Assembly (NCBI GenBank): GCA_934444895.1
Contig: CAKSDA010000040.1
Span: 1 to 13,311 of the forward strand
Source: an uncultured Eubacteriales bacterium
Lineage (GTDB): Bacteria; Bacillota; Clostridia; Oscillospirales; Acutalibacteraceae
Length of the DNA: 13,311 bases
Reading direction: 5' to 3'
How positions within the stretch are numbered: position 1 is the stretch's first letter; every line of letters starts with the position of its first letter. Below are positions 7,618 to 13,311 of the stretch, piece by piece. The notes beneath the pieces are model-generated. The model saw only the letters and a program-made list of their open reading frames with translations, had not been told where the DNA came from and ran no database searches. Made by a program: the position numbers and the translations under genes.

Positions 7618-8604
7618 ATGAAAAAAACTTTAAAACTTATATCATCGGCCCTTGTTGCTTCTTTACTTATCTCCGGTCTTTACGGATGTAAAAACTCAGC
7701 AGAAAACAAGATTAAAACGATAGGAATTAACCAGTACGGTGAACATGCATCTCTCGATAATTGCAGAGAAGGATTTATTAAAGGTCTTACAGAAGCCGGA
7801 CTTACTCAGGATAAAGATTTTAAAATTGTATACCAAAACGCCGGTTTTGACAATTCAACAGCAACGCAAATTGCTCAGAATTTTTCTTCAAAAAACTATG
7901 ACATGATGTGCGCAATAGCAACACCTTCTGCAACGGCTTGTTTTGCTGCCGCAGAGGATAAAAATATTCCTGTAATATTTACCGCAATCACAGATCCGGA
8001 AGGCGCAAAACTCACAAAGGGAAACATTACCGGCACATCGGATGTTTTGCCTGTTGAAGGTCAATTAAAACTTATCCGCAGTATGCAACCGAAAGCTAAA
8101 AGCGTTGGAATTATTTACACAACAAGCGAAACCAACAGTATCTATACAATAAAACAGTATGAAAAACTTGCTGATAAATACGGCTTTAAAATTGAATCTG
8201 TAGGTGTTACGGCTCAATCCGAAGTTACCCAGGCGGTTGATACACTTATTAAAAAAGGCGTTGATTGTTTTTCAAATTTAACCGACAATAATGTTGTAGG
8301 CGTATTGCCCGCAATACTTGAAAAAACAAATGCTGCAGGAATTCCGGTTTACGGCAGTGAAATCGAACAGATTAAAAAAGGCTGTGTTGCCGGTTGCGGA
8401 CTCGATTATGTAAAGCTCGGAATCCAAACAGGAAAAATGGCAGCAAAAATCTTAAGGGGCGAAGCAAAAGCTTCGGATATTAAATATGAATCAATTTCCG
8501 AATACAGCACCTATTTTAATTCATCTGTTTGCAGCAGCTTAAAAATATCCGTTCCGGACAGTATAAAATCCGGTGCAGAAGAAATTAAGGATTTGGAGAA
8601 ATAA
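7618..8604 (+). CDS. trpX: ABC transporter substrate-binding lipoprotein, TrpX-like
   Basis: Solute-binding protein of an ABC importer, 328 residues, anchored outside the membrane as a lipoprotein. The N-terminus is a typical lipoprotein signal: KK, a hydrophobic stretch, and lipobox LYGC with Cys24. The mature part begins with IKTIGINQYGEHASLDNCREGF, the hallmark start of the ABC_sub_bind family (PF04392), and continues with the IAQ...YDMMCAIATPSA and IPVIFTAITDP segments of that two-lobed fold. Members of this family next to a tryptophan T-box are known as TrpX, the binding component of a predicted tryptophan importer. The ligand assignment here rests on the UGG specifier and the operon context, not on a binding-site signature. 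The ATG at 7618 follows AAGAAGGT at 7603-7610. The stop codon is two bases before the permease start. Confidence 0.9.
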   Translation: MKKTLKLISSALVASLLISGLYGCKNSAENKIKTIGINQYGEHASLDNCREGFIKGLTEAGLTQDKDFKIVYQNAGFDNSTATQIAQNFSSKNYDMMCAIATPSATACFAAAEDKNIPVIFTAITDPEGAKLTKGNITGTSDVLPVEGQLKLIRSMQPKAKSVGIIYTTSETNSIYTIKQYEKLADKYGFKIESVGVTAQSEVTQAVDTLIKKGVDCFSNLTDNNVVGVLPAILEKTNAAGIPVYGSEIEQIKKGCVAGCGLDYVKLGIQTGKMAAKILRGEAKASDIKYESISEYSTYFNSSVCSSLKISVPDSIKSGAEEIKDLEK

Positions 8605-8605
8605 A

Positions 8606-9496
8606 ATGCTTGAACTTATCTTAGGCACTGTTACGCAAGGCTTTATATATGCATTGCTTTCATATGGTATATACATAACCTATAAAATTCTGGATTTTCC
8701 GGATCTTACGGTTGATGGCTCTTTTCCTCTTGGCGCTGCAATAACCGCTGTTTTGCTTGTGGGCGGAATGAATCCGTATTTAACCCTTTTGGTTTCAATG
8801 GCCGCAGGCGCGGCCGCCGGGTTTATAACCGGATTTATACATATAAGGTTAAAGGTAAGAGATTTGCTTGCCGGCATTATCACAATGACGGCGCTATTCT
8901 CAATAAATCTGCAAATCGCAGGGTCAAACCTGTCGGTTGAAAGAGATATTGACACGATTTTTACCGCATCCCCAACAATGGCGCTTTTTGGCGGACTTAC
9001 CCTTATACAAAGAAAATTTATTGTTTCTTTTATAATCGCGCTGATTTTTAAGGTTATTCTTGATCTTTATTTTAAAACAAAAAGCGGACTTTTGCTAAGA
9101 GCGGTCGGTGACAACAGTGTTTTGGTAACTTCTCTTGCAAAAGACAAAGGCAGCGTTAAAATACTGGGTCTTGTAATTTCAAACGCATTGGTTGCCCTTT
9201 CCGGCAGTGTGGTGTGTCACGAACAAAGATCTTTTTCAAGCACAATGGGAACCGGCCAGATGGTTTTCGGTCTTGCTACGGTAATAATAGGCACAACACT
9301 GTTTAAAAAAGTCGGCTTTGTTAAAGGCACTACTGCTGTAATTATCGGCAGTATAATATATAAAGCTTGTATTCAGGTTGCAATCAGTTTGGGACTTCCG
9401 GCAAACCTGCTTAAACTCATAACCGCACTTCTATTCCTTGTTATTTTGGTAGTAGGAAATGTGCAGAAAGGCGGTATAAAAAATGCTGGAGCTTAA
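8606..9496 (+). CDS. trpY: ABC transporter permease, TrpY-like
   Basis: Membrane channel subunit of the importer, 296 residues and strongly hydrophobic with about eight membrane segments. It belongs to the branched-chain amino acid/sugar-type permease fold (PF02653). The N-terminal sequence TYKILDFPDLTVDGSFPLGAA is typical of permeases paired with PF04392 binding proteins, and a GDNSVLVTSLAKDKG cytoplasmic loop before LGLVISNALVALSGS is the likely contact with the ATPase. I chose the ATG at 8606 because it follows TTGGAGAA (8593-8600) and the stop of the previous gene. The same frame is open upstream to a GTG at 8573, but that would add eleven charged residues inside the preceding gene. The 3' end overlaps the ATPase gene by 14 bases. 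A tryptophan substrate is inferred from the operon. Confidence 0.9.
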   Translation: MLELILGTVTQGFIYALLSYGIYITYKILDFPDLTVDGSFPLGAAITAVLLVGGMNPYLTLLVSMAAGAAAGFITGFIHIRLKVRDLLAGIITMTALFSINLQIAGSNLSVERDIDTIFTASPTMALFGGLTLIQRKFIVSFIIALIFKVILDLYFKTKSGLLLRAVGDNSVLVTSLAKDKGSVKILGLVISNALVALSGSVVCHEQRSFSSTMGTGQMVFGLATVIIGTTLFKKVGFVKGTTAVIIGSIIYKACIQVAISLGLPANLLKLITALLFLVILVVGNVQKGGIKNAGA

Positions 9497-10256
9497 GAAT
9501 ATCAAAAAAATATATAATCCCGGAACTGTTACGGAAATGTGCCTTTTTAATGATTTTAATCTAACCGTTAATGACGGAGAATTCGTCTCTGTTGTAGGCA
9601 GTAACGGCAGCGGAAAAACTTCAATGCTCAATTTAATCTGCGGAAGTATTCCGATAAACAGTGGGGACATCCTTATAAACGGAAAATCAATTTTAAGGCA
9701 GAAAGAATTTTTAAGATATAAAAACATAGGCAGGGTTTATCAAAATCCGGCAATGGGCAACTGCCCTAATATGACAATTTTTGAGAATATGTCCCTTGCC
9801 GACAATAAAGGCAAAAGCTATAATCTGACAGGCGGAGTTAACCATAAAAGGCTTGATTACTACAGAGAGCAATTGGCGGTTTTAGGACTTGGCCTGGAGG
9901 ATAAGATGGATATAACATTAGGTTCTCTGTCAGGGGGCCAACGCCAGGCAGTTTCTCTTATAATGGCAACACTTACGCCGATTGATTTTTTGATATTGGA
10001 TGAACATACCGCAGCCCTTGATCCTCATACGGCTGATGTTATTATGGAGCTTACAGACAAGGTAGTTAAAGAGAAAAAGCTCACTTCAATTATGGTAACC
10101 CATAATCTCCGCTACGCTGTTGAATACGGAAATCGGCTTATTATGATGGACAAAGGCAAAATAATTATGGATAAGTCCGCGGAAGAAAAATCAAAAACCG
10201 ATATTGATGACATTTTATCAGTGTTTAATAAGATAAGTATTGAATGTGGGAATTAG
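9483..10256 (+). CDS. trpZ: ABC transporter ATP-binding protein, TrpZ-like
   Basis: Cytoplasmic ATPase that powers the importer, 257 residues. All nucleotide-binding motifs are intact: Walker A GSNGSGKT (39-46), signature LSGGQ (149-153), Walker B LILDE with Asp173 and Glu174, D-loop AALDP, and the switch histidine in VTHN (His207). The length and the single ATPase domain match the partner of this permease type. The ATG at 9483 lies 14 bases before the permease stop, with a weak GGCGG-like site at 9470-9474, so translation probably depends on coupling. This is the last gene of the T-box operon; the palindromic region that follows may serve as its end. Confidence 0.92.
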   Translation: MLELKNIKKIYNPGTVTEMCLFNDFNLTVNDGEFVSVVGSNGSGKTSMLNLICGSIPINSGDILINGKSILRQKEFLRYKNIGRVYQNPAMGNCPNMTIFENMSLADNKGKSYNLTGGVNHKRLDYYREQLAVLGLGLEDKMDITLGSLSGGQRQAVSLIMATLTPIDFLILDEHTAALDPHTADVIMELTDKVVKEKKLTSIMVTHNLRYAVEYGNRLIMMDKGKIIMDKSAEEKSKTDIDDILSVFNKISIECGN

Positions 10257-10268
10257 CTTAAAAATTAT

Positions 10269-10370
10269 GCAAAGCAGATAAGCCAAAATTTGGTATGAGC
10301 CCAAAAAAAGACGGTTATTTTTTGTCTGAACCGTAGGGTTGCCTTCAAATTCGGTTTGTCTGCTTTTTGC
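10269..10370 (+). repeat. About 100-bp imperfect palindrome, possible structured RNA or repeat element
   Basis: The two halves of this segment are inverted copies with mismatches. Bases 10269-10291 pair with 10347-10370: two outer G-C pairs, then A10271-A10281 against T10356-T10366 in an unbroken run with one G-T wobble, then CC/GG and TTT/AAA steps. Nearer the centre ACGGTT (10311-10316) pairs exactly with AACCGT (10329-10334) around a 12-base loop. On the plus strand the right arm ends in a T-rich stretch (10364-10375), so it could terminate the transporter operon. The size and form also fit a small palindromic repeat or MITE-like element, but no target-site duplication is evident to me and copy number cannot be judged from one window. 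Confidence 0.6.
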
Positions 10371-10479
10371 TTTTGTACTTTCCTTGCAAAATAATCACAA
10401 TGCTGCAATATTAAAAACAAAGAAGCATTGCTGCGCGGTATAAGGCGATTAAAAGCCTGAACCACGGCCAATATTATTC
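10371..10479. other. Intergenic stretch with further hairpins, no gene recognised
   Basis: This stretch continues the non-coding gap after the palindrome. It holds a 7-bp inverted repeat CAATGCT/AGCATTG (10398-10404 with 10424-10430) and a 4-bp AGGC/GCCT hairpin (10443-10446 with 10455-10458). A minus-strand frame stays open from 10471 down to 10265 (68 codons, beginning with TTG), running through all these structures. It has no ribosome binding site, so I read it as accidental or as a by-product of a repeated element rather than a gene. Confidence 0.5.
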
Positions 10480-10508
10480 TTGATTGAAAAGGAAAAATAT
10501 GATAAAAT
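10480..10508 (+). promoter_or_regulatory. Promoter of the membrane protein-nnr-lipoprotein operon
   Basis: TTGATT (10480-10485) and TAAAAT (10503-10508) are separated by 17 bases, and a TG one base before the -10 box (10500-10501) gives an extended -10 element. Transcription should start near 10515, leaving a short leader before the ATG at 10542. Confidence 0.75.
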
Positions 10509-10541
10509 ATAATAAATATTTTATATCAGAGGTAAAAAAAT

Positions 10542-11057
10542 ATGGATTCTTTTTGCGAACAATTAGTTAAAATAAAAAAAACCGGTTTGTACTATGCTTT
10601 AACAGGTTTAATATGGGTAGTTGCATTTTTAATAACCTATATTACCGTTTTTATTTCACTCAGGATCTCCAGCTTAATAGGCTTTTTTATTCTTATTATT
10701 TTCGGTATATACTATCTTGCCGTTAAACTTACAAAAATGCTTAATATTGAATTTGAATATATTATTGTAAATCACGATATGGATATTGATAAAATAACCG
10801 CCAAAAGCAGCCGCAAAAGGGTTTTAAGTATAAATCTTTTGGAAATTCAGGAATACGGAAAATATAATGATGAGGCTGTTAAGAGACTTTCAAGAAAAAA
10901 TTTTGATAAAAAATTTATTTGTTGCAACCTTTCGGATTCCTGTAGCTATTTTGTTTATAAACACCCAAAAAAGGGCCTTTTGCTTATTGTAACCGAAATG
11001 AATGACAAGCTTATCGGCGAGGCCGAAAAATCCATTCCGAGATCAGCAAAACAATAA
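10542..11057 (+). CDS. Two-TM protein of unknown function (resembles DUF6106)
   Basis: A 171-residue protein with two hydrophobic segments, roughly residues 17-40 and 45-66, followed by a soluble C-terminal domain of about 100 residues. After the second segment the sequence runs FEYIIVNHDMDIDKI and then SSRKRVLSINL. This arrangement (two TM helices, then an EYxxxNxxxDIDKI strand region and a basic RKR patch) resembles the small clostridial family DUF6106, which has no assigned function; the match is from memory of the family pattern, not from a search. The C-terminal domain has five cysteines or so, including ICCN, but no recognisable catalytic motif. An AGAGGT ribosome binding site lies at 10528-10533. 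Only 26 bases separate it from the nnr gene, so the two are probably cotranscribed. Confidence 0.85.
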   Translation: MDSFCEQLVKIKKTGLYYALTGLIWVVAFLITYITVFISLRISSLIGFFILIIFGIYYLAVKLTKMLNIEFEYIIVNHDMDIDKITAKSSRKRVLSINLLEIQEYGKYNDEAVKRLSRKNFDKKFICCNLSDSCSYFVYKHPKKGLLLIVTEMNDKLIGEAEKSIPRSAKQ

Positions 11058-11083
11058 TTTAATAATTTTAGGGGTGTGGTTTT

Positions 11084-12589
11084 TTGAAAGTTTTAAATTT
11101 ATCCCAAACCCGTATGACAGAATCTTTGGCAATGGGTGGCGGTATCAGTGAAGAAAGGCTGATGGAAAATGCCGGAGCAGCCGCCGCAAACATAATAAAA
11201 AATGAATATGATATTGTAAAAAAGCGCGTTACCGTGGTGGCAGGAGGTGGAAATAACGGAGGCGACGGATATGTTATTGCAAGAAAGCTTAAAGAATATG
11301 GCGCTTTTGTTGTAATAGTGTTTTCTTCCATTCCTGTTTCAAAAACCGCGGAGTATATGAAGAGCAGGGCTTTAAGCGTTAATATTCCGGTTTTATATTA
11401 TTATGACGATGCCGAATATTGCAGCGAATTAATTATTAATTCGGACTTTGTAATCGATTCTCTTTTCGGTATAGGATTTCACGGAGAGCCTGAAAAAGAC
11501 ATTGCAAATATAATTGATTGTCTTAATAAAAGCAACGGTAAAAAAATCGCCGTTGATCTTCCAAGCGGAATTTATTGTGATAGCGGTAATACAGCAAAAA
11601 CTGTTTTTAAAGCAGACCTTACAATTACTTTTATCGGTTACAAACCCTGTCACTTTTTATTCCCGGCCGCAGGCTTTTGCGGTAAGGTGGTTTGTTCCGA
11701 CATAGGTATTTCCGAAAAGTATTTTAGGGATTACTCTGCAGAAACTGTGGAGTTTGACAGTGTAAAGCCTTTGCTTTTTTCACCCTCTCAAAATGCCCAT
11801 AAAGGGACAAAAGGCAAAGTAGCAGTAATTGCCGGGTCTTTAAATATGCCGGGCGCAGCCCGTTTTTGTGCTGAAGGAGCCATGCGCTCCGGTGCCGGAC
11901 TTGTTAAAATATTTTCTTCCGATACCGTTAAAAATATAACGGCTGCGGCTTTACCGGAAGCTATTTATGAAAACATTTGCATTGATTCCGGCAGTTTTTC
12001 TTTAGAAAAAACAGATCCTTATAAAGTTAATTCGTATGACAGTGTTGTTATAGGACCCGGCATCGGAACGGACGATAAAACCAAAGAATTTGTAAAAGCA
12101 ATTATTAAAAATATCACAAAGCCGTTGGTACTTGACGCAGACGCGCTGAATATATTATCAGAAAATACCGAACTGTTAAAAGAAATCAAGGCTCCTGCGG
12201 TTGTTACTCCGCATGCAGGCGAAATGTCAAGGCTTACGGGGAAAACAATCGAAGAAATTGAAAATAACCGTGTTTTCTTTGCATCGGAATTTTCAAAAAA
12301 CTACGGTGTTATTACCGTTTTGAAAGGTGCATATACTGTTATTGCAACACCTGAAGGCAAAACATATATTAATTTAACAGGCAATTCGGTTTTGGCTACT
12401 GCCGGAAGCGGAGATATACTTTCAGGCATTATTGCCGGGCTTGCTGCCGGCAATAACAGTTTAGAATTATCGGTTGTCGCCGGCGTTTCTCTGCATGGTA
12501 AAACAGGGGATATAGCTGCTGATAAATATGGGAAACGCGGCATAATTGCTACCGATCTTTTGAAATTAATAATTACAGCCTTTAATTAG
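11084..12589 (+). CDS. nnrD: Bifunctional NAD(P)H-hydrate epimerase / ADP-dependent NAD(P)H-hydrate dehydratase
   Basis: Metabolite-repair enzyme that restores damaged NADH and NADPH hydrates. The N-terminal domain (about residues 1-215, YjeF_N, NnrE) epimerises the R form to the S form; the C-terminal domain (about 225-501, ribokinase-like, NnrD) dehydrates the S form using ADP. Visible motifs: LMENAG (26-31), AGGGNNGGDGY (53-63), IDSLFGIGFHGEP and VDLPSGI in the epimerase; HKGTKGKVAVIAGS from His239, MRSGAGLVKI, GPGIGTD, LVLDADALNIL, VVTPHAGEMSRL and TAGSGD with the likely catalytic Asp444 in the dehydratase. The 501-residue length is normal for the fused enzyme. The TTG start at 11084 has AGGGG at 11070-11074, nine bases upstream. 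The gene sits between the two-TM protein and a lipoprotein gene, 40 bases ahead of the latter. Confidence 0.96.
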   Translation: MKVLNLSQTRMTESLAMGGGISEERLMENAGAAAANIIKNEYDIVKKRVTVVAGGGNNGGDGYVIARKLKEYGAFVVIVFSSIPVSKTAEYMKSRALSVNIPVLYYYDDAEYCSELIINSDFVIDSLFGIGFHGEPEKDIANIIDCLNKSNGKKIAVDLPSGIYCDSGNTAKTVFKADLTITFIGYKPCHFLFPAAGFCGKVVCSDIGISEKYFRDYSAETVEFDSVKPLLFSPSQNAHKGTKGKVAVIAGSLNMPGAARFCAEGAMRSGAGLVKIFSSDTVKNITAAALPEAIYENICIDSGSFSLEKTDPYKVNSYDSVVIGPGIGTDDKTKEFVKAIIKNITKPLVLDADALNILSENTELLKEIKAPAVVTPHAGEMSRLTGKTIEEIENNRVFFASEFSKNYGVITVLKGAYTVIATPEGKTYINLTGNSVLATAGSGDILSGIIAGLAAGNNSLELSVVAGVSLHGKTGDIAADKYGKRGIIATDLLKLIITAFN

Positions 12590-12629
12590 TTTTAATTAGG
12601 CTTATACCTTGTAATTTGGAGGAACTGAT

Positions 12630-13124
12630 TTGAAAAAACTCATCTCTATAATCGTCTCTTTAATTATGCTGCTGACATTTTCCGGTTGCGGCAGCAGCAT
12701 AAGTCCGGCAAAACCCGGATACACATGCAACGCTAAAATTTCTTATTATGATACATTAAATGCCGAAGCAAAAATAAGTGTTATCGGCGGAGGATTGTTT
12801 TCAATAGAAATTTTAAATCCTGAGGAAATTAAAGGCCTTAAGTTTAATTTTGACAATGAAAACATTACAATTAACCAGGATGAGATTGAAAACTCCGTGC
12901 TGTATATTAATGATTTCGGAGGCTTTTCCGAAATACTTAATAAAGCTTTTTTGAGTATCACAACCGGTTCTCCGGAACTTAAAAAGAAAGGCGATACCTA
13001 CACTTATTCCGGAAACATCGAGGGAGAAACCTTTATAATGCAATTTAATAGTGACGGTTTTCCCACACATTTTGAAATGGAAGAAGAACAATTAACCGCA
13101 AAATTCAGCGATTGGAAATACTGA
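12630..13124 (+). CDS. Small lipoprotein of unknown function
   Basis: A 164-residue predicted lipoprotein. The signal has KK, a hydrophobic stretch and a lipobox-like FSGC with Cys20, so the mature protein should be anchored to the outer face of the membrane. The mature part is rich in beta-strand-like segments ending in a TYSGNIEGETFIMQF...GFPTHFEME pattern. That style is seen in LolA/LppX-like lipoprotein folds, but I see no diagnostic motif and the link is tentative. The TTG start at 12630 follows GGAGGA (12618-12623) by six bases, a strong site. With no terminator between 12589 and 12630 it is likely cotranscribed with nnrD. Function is unknown. Confidence 0.85.
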   Translation: MKKLISIIVSLIMLLTFSGCGSSISPAKPGYTCNAKISYYDTLNAEAKISVIGGGLFSIEILNPEEIKGLKFNFDNENITINQDEIENSVLYINDFGGFSEILNKAFLSITTGSPELKKKGDTYTYSGNIEGETFIMQFNSDGFPTHFEMEEEQLTAKFSDWKY

Positions 13125-13226
13125 GTTTTTTAGGCAAACAGCGATGCCGGAAAATTATATGCTTATGATTATTAAAAATCGCTTAATTATTACTTAATTA
13201 TTATATAAAATATAGTAAAAAAGTAC

Positions 13227-13255
13227 TTGCAACATTGTAATTGTTATGGTATAAT
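13227..13255 (+). promoter_or_regulatory. Strong extended -10 promoter for a gene beyond the window
   Basis: TTGCAA (13227-13232) and a perfect TATAAT (13250-13255) are separated by 17 bases, and TGG directly before the -10 box (13247-13249) makes an extended -10. Transcription should start near 13262. The gene served lies to the right of the window. Confidence 0.85.
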
Positions 13256-13261
13256 ATAGCA

Positions 13262-13289
13262 GTTGTTTATAGACATTTTTTTAAACAAC
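13262..13289 (+). promoter_or_regulatory. Inverted repeat at the predicted transcription start
   Basis: GTTGTTTA (13262-13269) and TAAACAAC (13282-13289) form a perfect 8-bp inverted repeat with a 12-base spacer. It begins within a base or two of the predicted +1, so it is either a hairpin at the extreme 5' end of the mRNA or a DNA operator. A second small inverted repeat, ACAC/GTGT (13298-13301 with 13305-13308), follows. The leader is cut by the window end and cannot be classified. Confidence 0.5.
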
Positions 13290-13311
13290 AAGAATTCACA
13301 CGCAGTGTTAT

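Noticed and set aside
8573..8605. Upstream extension of the permease gene to a GTG at 8573
   Set aside because: It adds eleven mostly charged residues before a hydrophobic N-terminus and lies in the end of the previous gene, while ATG 8606 has a GGAG site at the right distance and gives the family N-terminus.
10265..10471. Minus-strand 68-codon ORF as a protein gene
   Set aside because: TTG start, no ribosome binding site and full overlap with inverted repeats; kept only as a finding about a possible repeat element.
13133..13183. Terminator after the lipoprotein gene
   Set aside because: Only GGCA/TGCC (4 bp) and AGCGAT/ATCGCT (6 bp, 32-base loop) pairings are present, with no following T run.

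Overview
The window looks like chromosomal DNA of a low-GC Gram-positive bacterium, most likely a Clostridia member of the Oscillospiraceae/Ruminococcaceae type. The reasons are the AT-rich base composition, strong AGGAGG-like ribosome binding sites, several TTG starts, near-consensus sigma-A promoters, an addAB (not recBCD) repair locus, and a T-box controlled trpXYZ-type transporter. All genes I can support are on the plus strand. I see no transposase, phage gene, CRISPR array, tRNA or rRNA.

Layout. (1) Positions 1-178 hold the C-terminal end of a dCMP/cytidine deaminase-family protein (ComEB-like), closed by a strong hairpin at 183-234. (2) Positions 292-7111 hold addB and addA, which overlap by 20 bases. 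They encode the two subunits of the AddAB helicase-nuclease that processes double-strand breaks; all key motifs are intact, including the four iron-sulfur cysteines of AddB. (3) Positions 7202-10256 form a tryptophan-responsive transport operon: a consensus promoter, a T-box leader with a UGG (Trp) specifier and an overlapping terminator, a 12-codon leader ORF containing one Trp codon, then a lipoprotein solute-binding protein, a permease and an ATPase. (4) Positions 10257-10541 are a structured non-coding stretch dominated by a ~100-bp imperfect palindrome, ending in the promoter of the next unit. (5) Positions 10542-13124 form a likely three-gene operon: a two-TM protein of unknown function, the bifunctional NAD(P)H-hydrate epimerase/dehydratase, and a small lipoprotein. 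(6) Positions 13125-13311 carry a strong promoter and a 5' hairpin for a gene beyond the window.

How the parts work together. AddB and AddA act as one heterodimer. The three transporter proteins form one ABC importer: the lipoprotein captures the ligand outside the membrane, the permease forms the channel and the ATPase drives it. The T-box should switch the operon on when uncharged tRNA-Trp accumulates. The most interesting feature is the leader ORF after the T-box terminator. It has an excellent ribosome binding site and a Trp codon, and its last codons can pair with the ribosome binding site of the first transporter gene, so a second, translational layer of tryptophan control is possible. 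The second most interesting feature is the palindromic element at 10269-10370 with neighbouring hairpins, which no coding gene explains.
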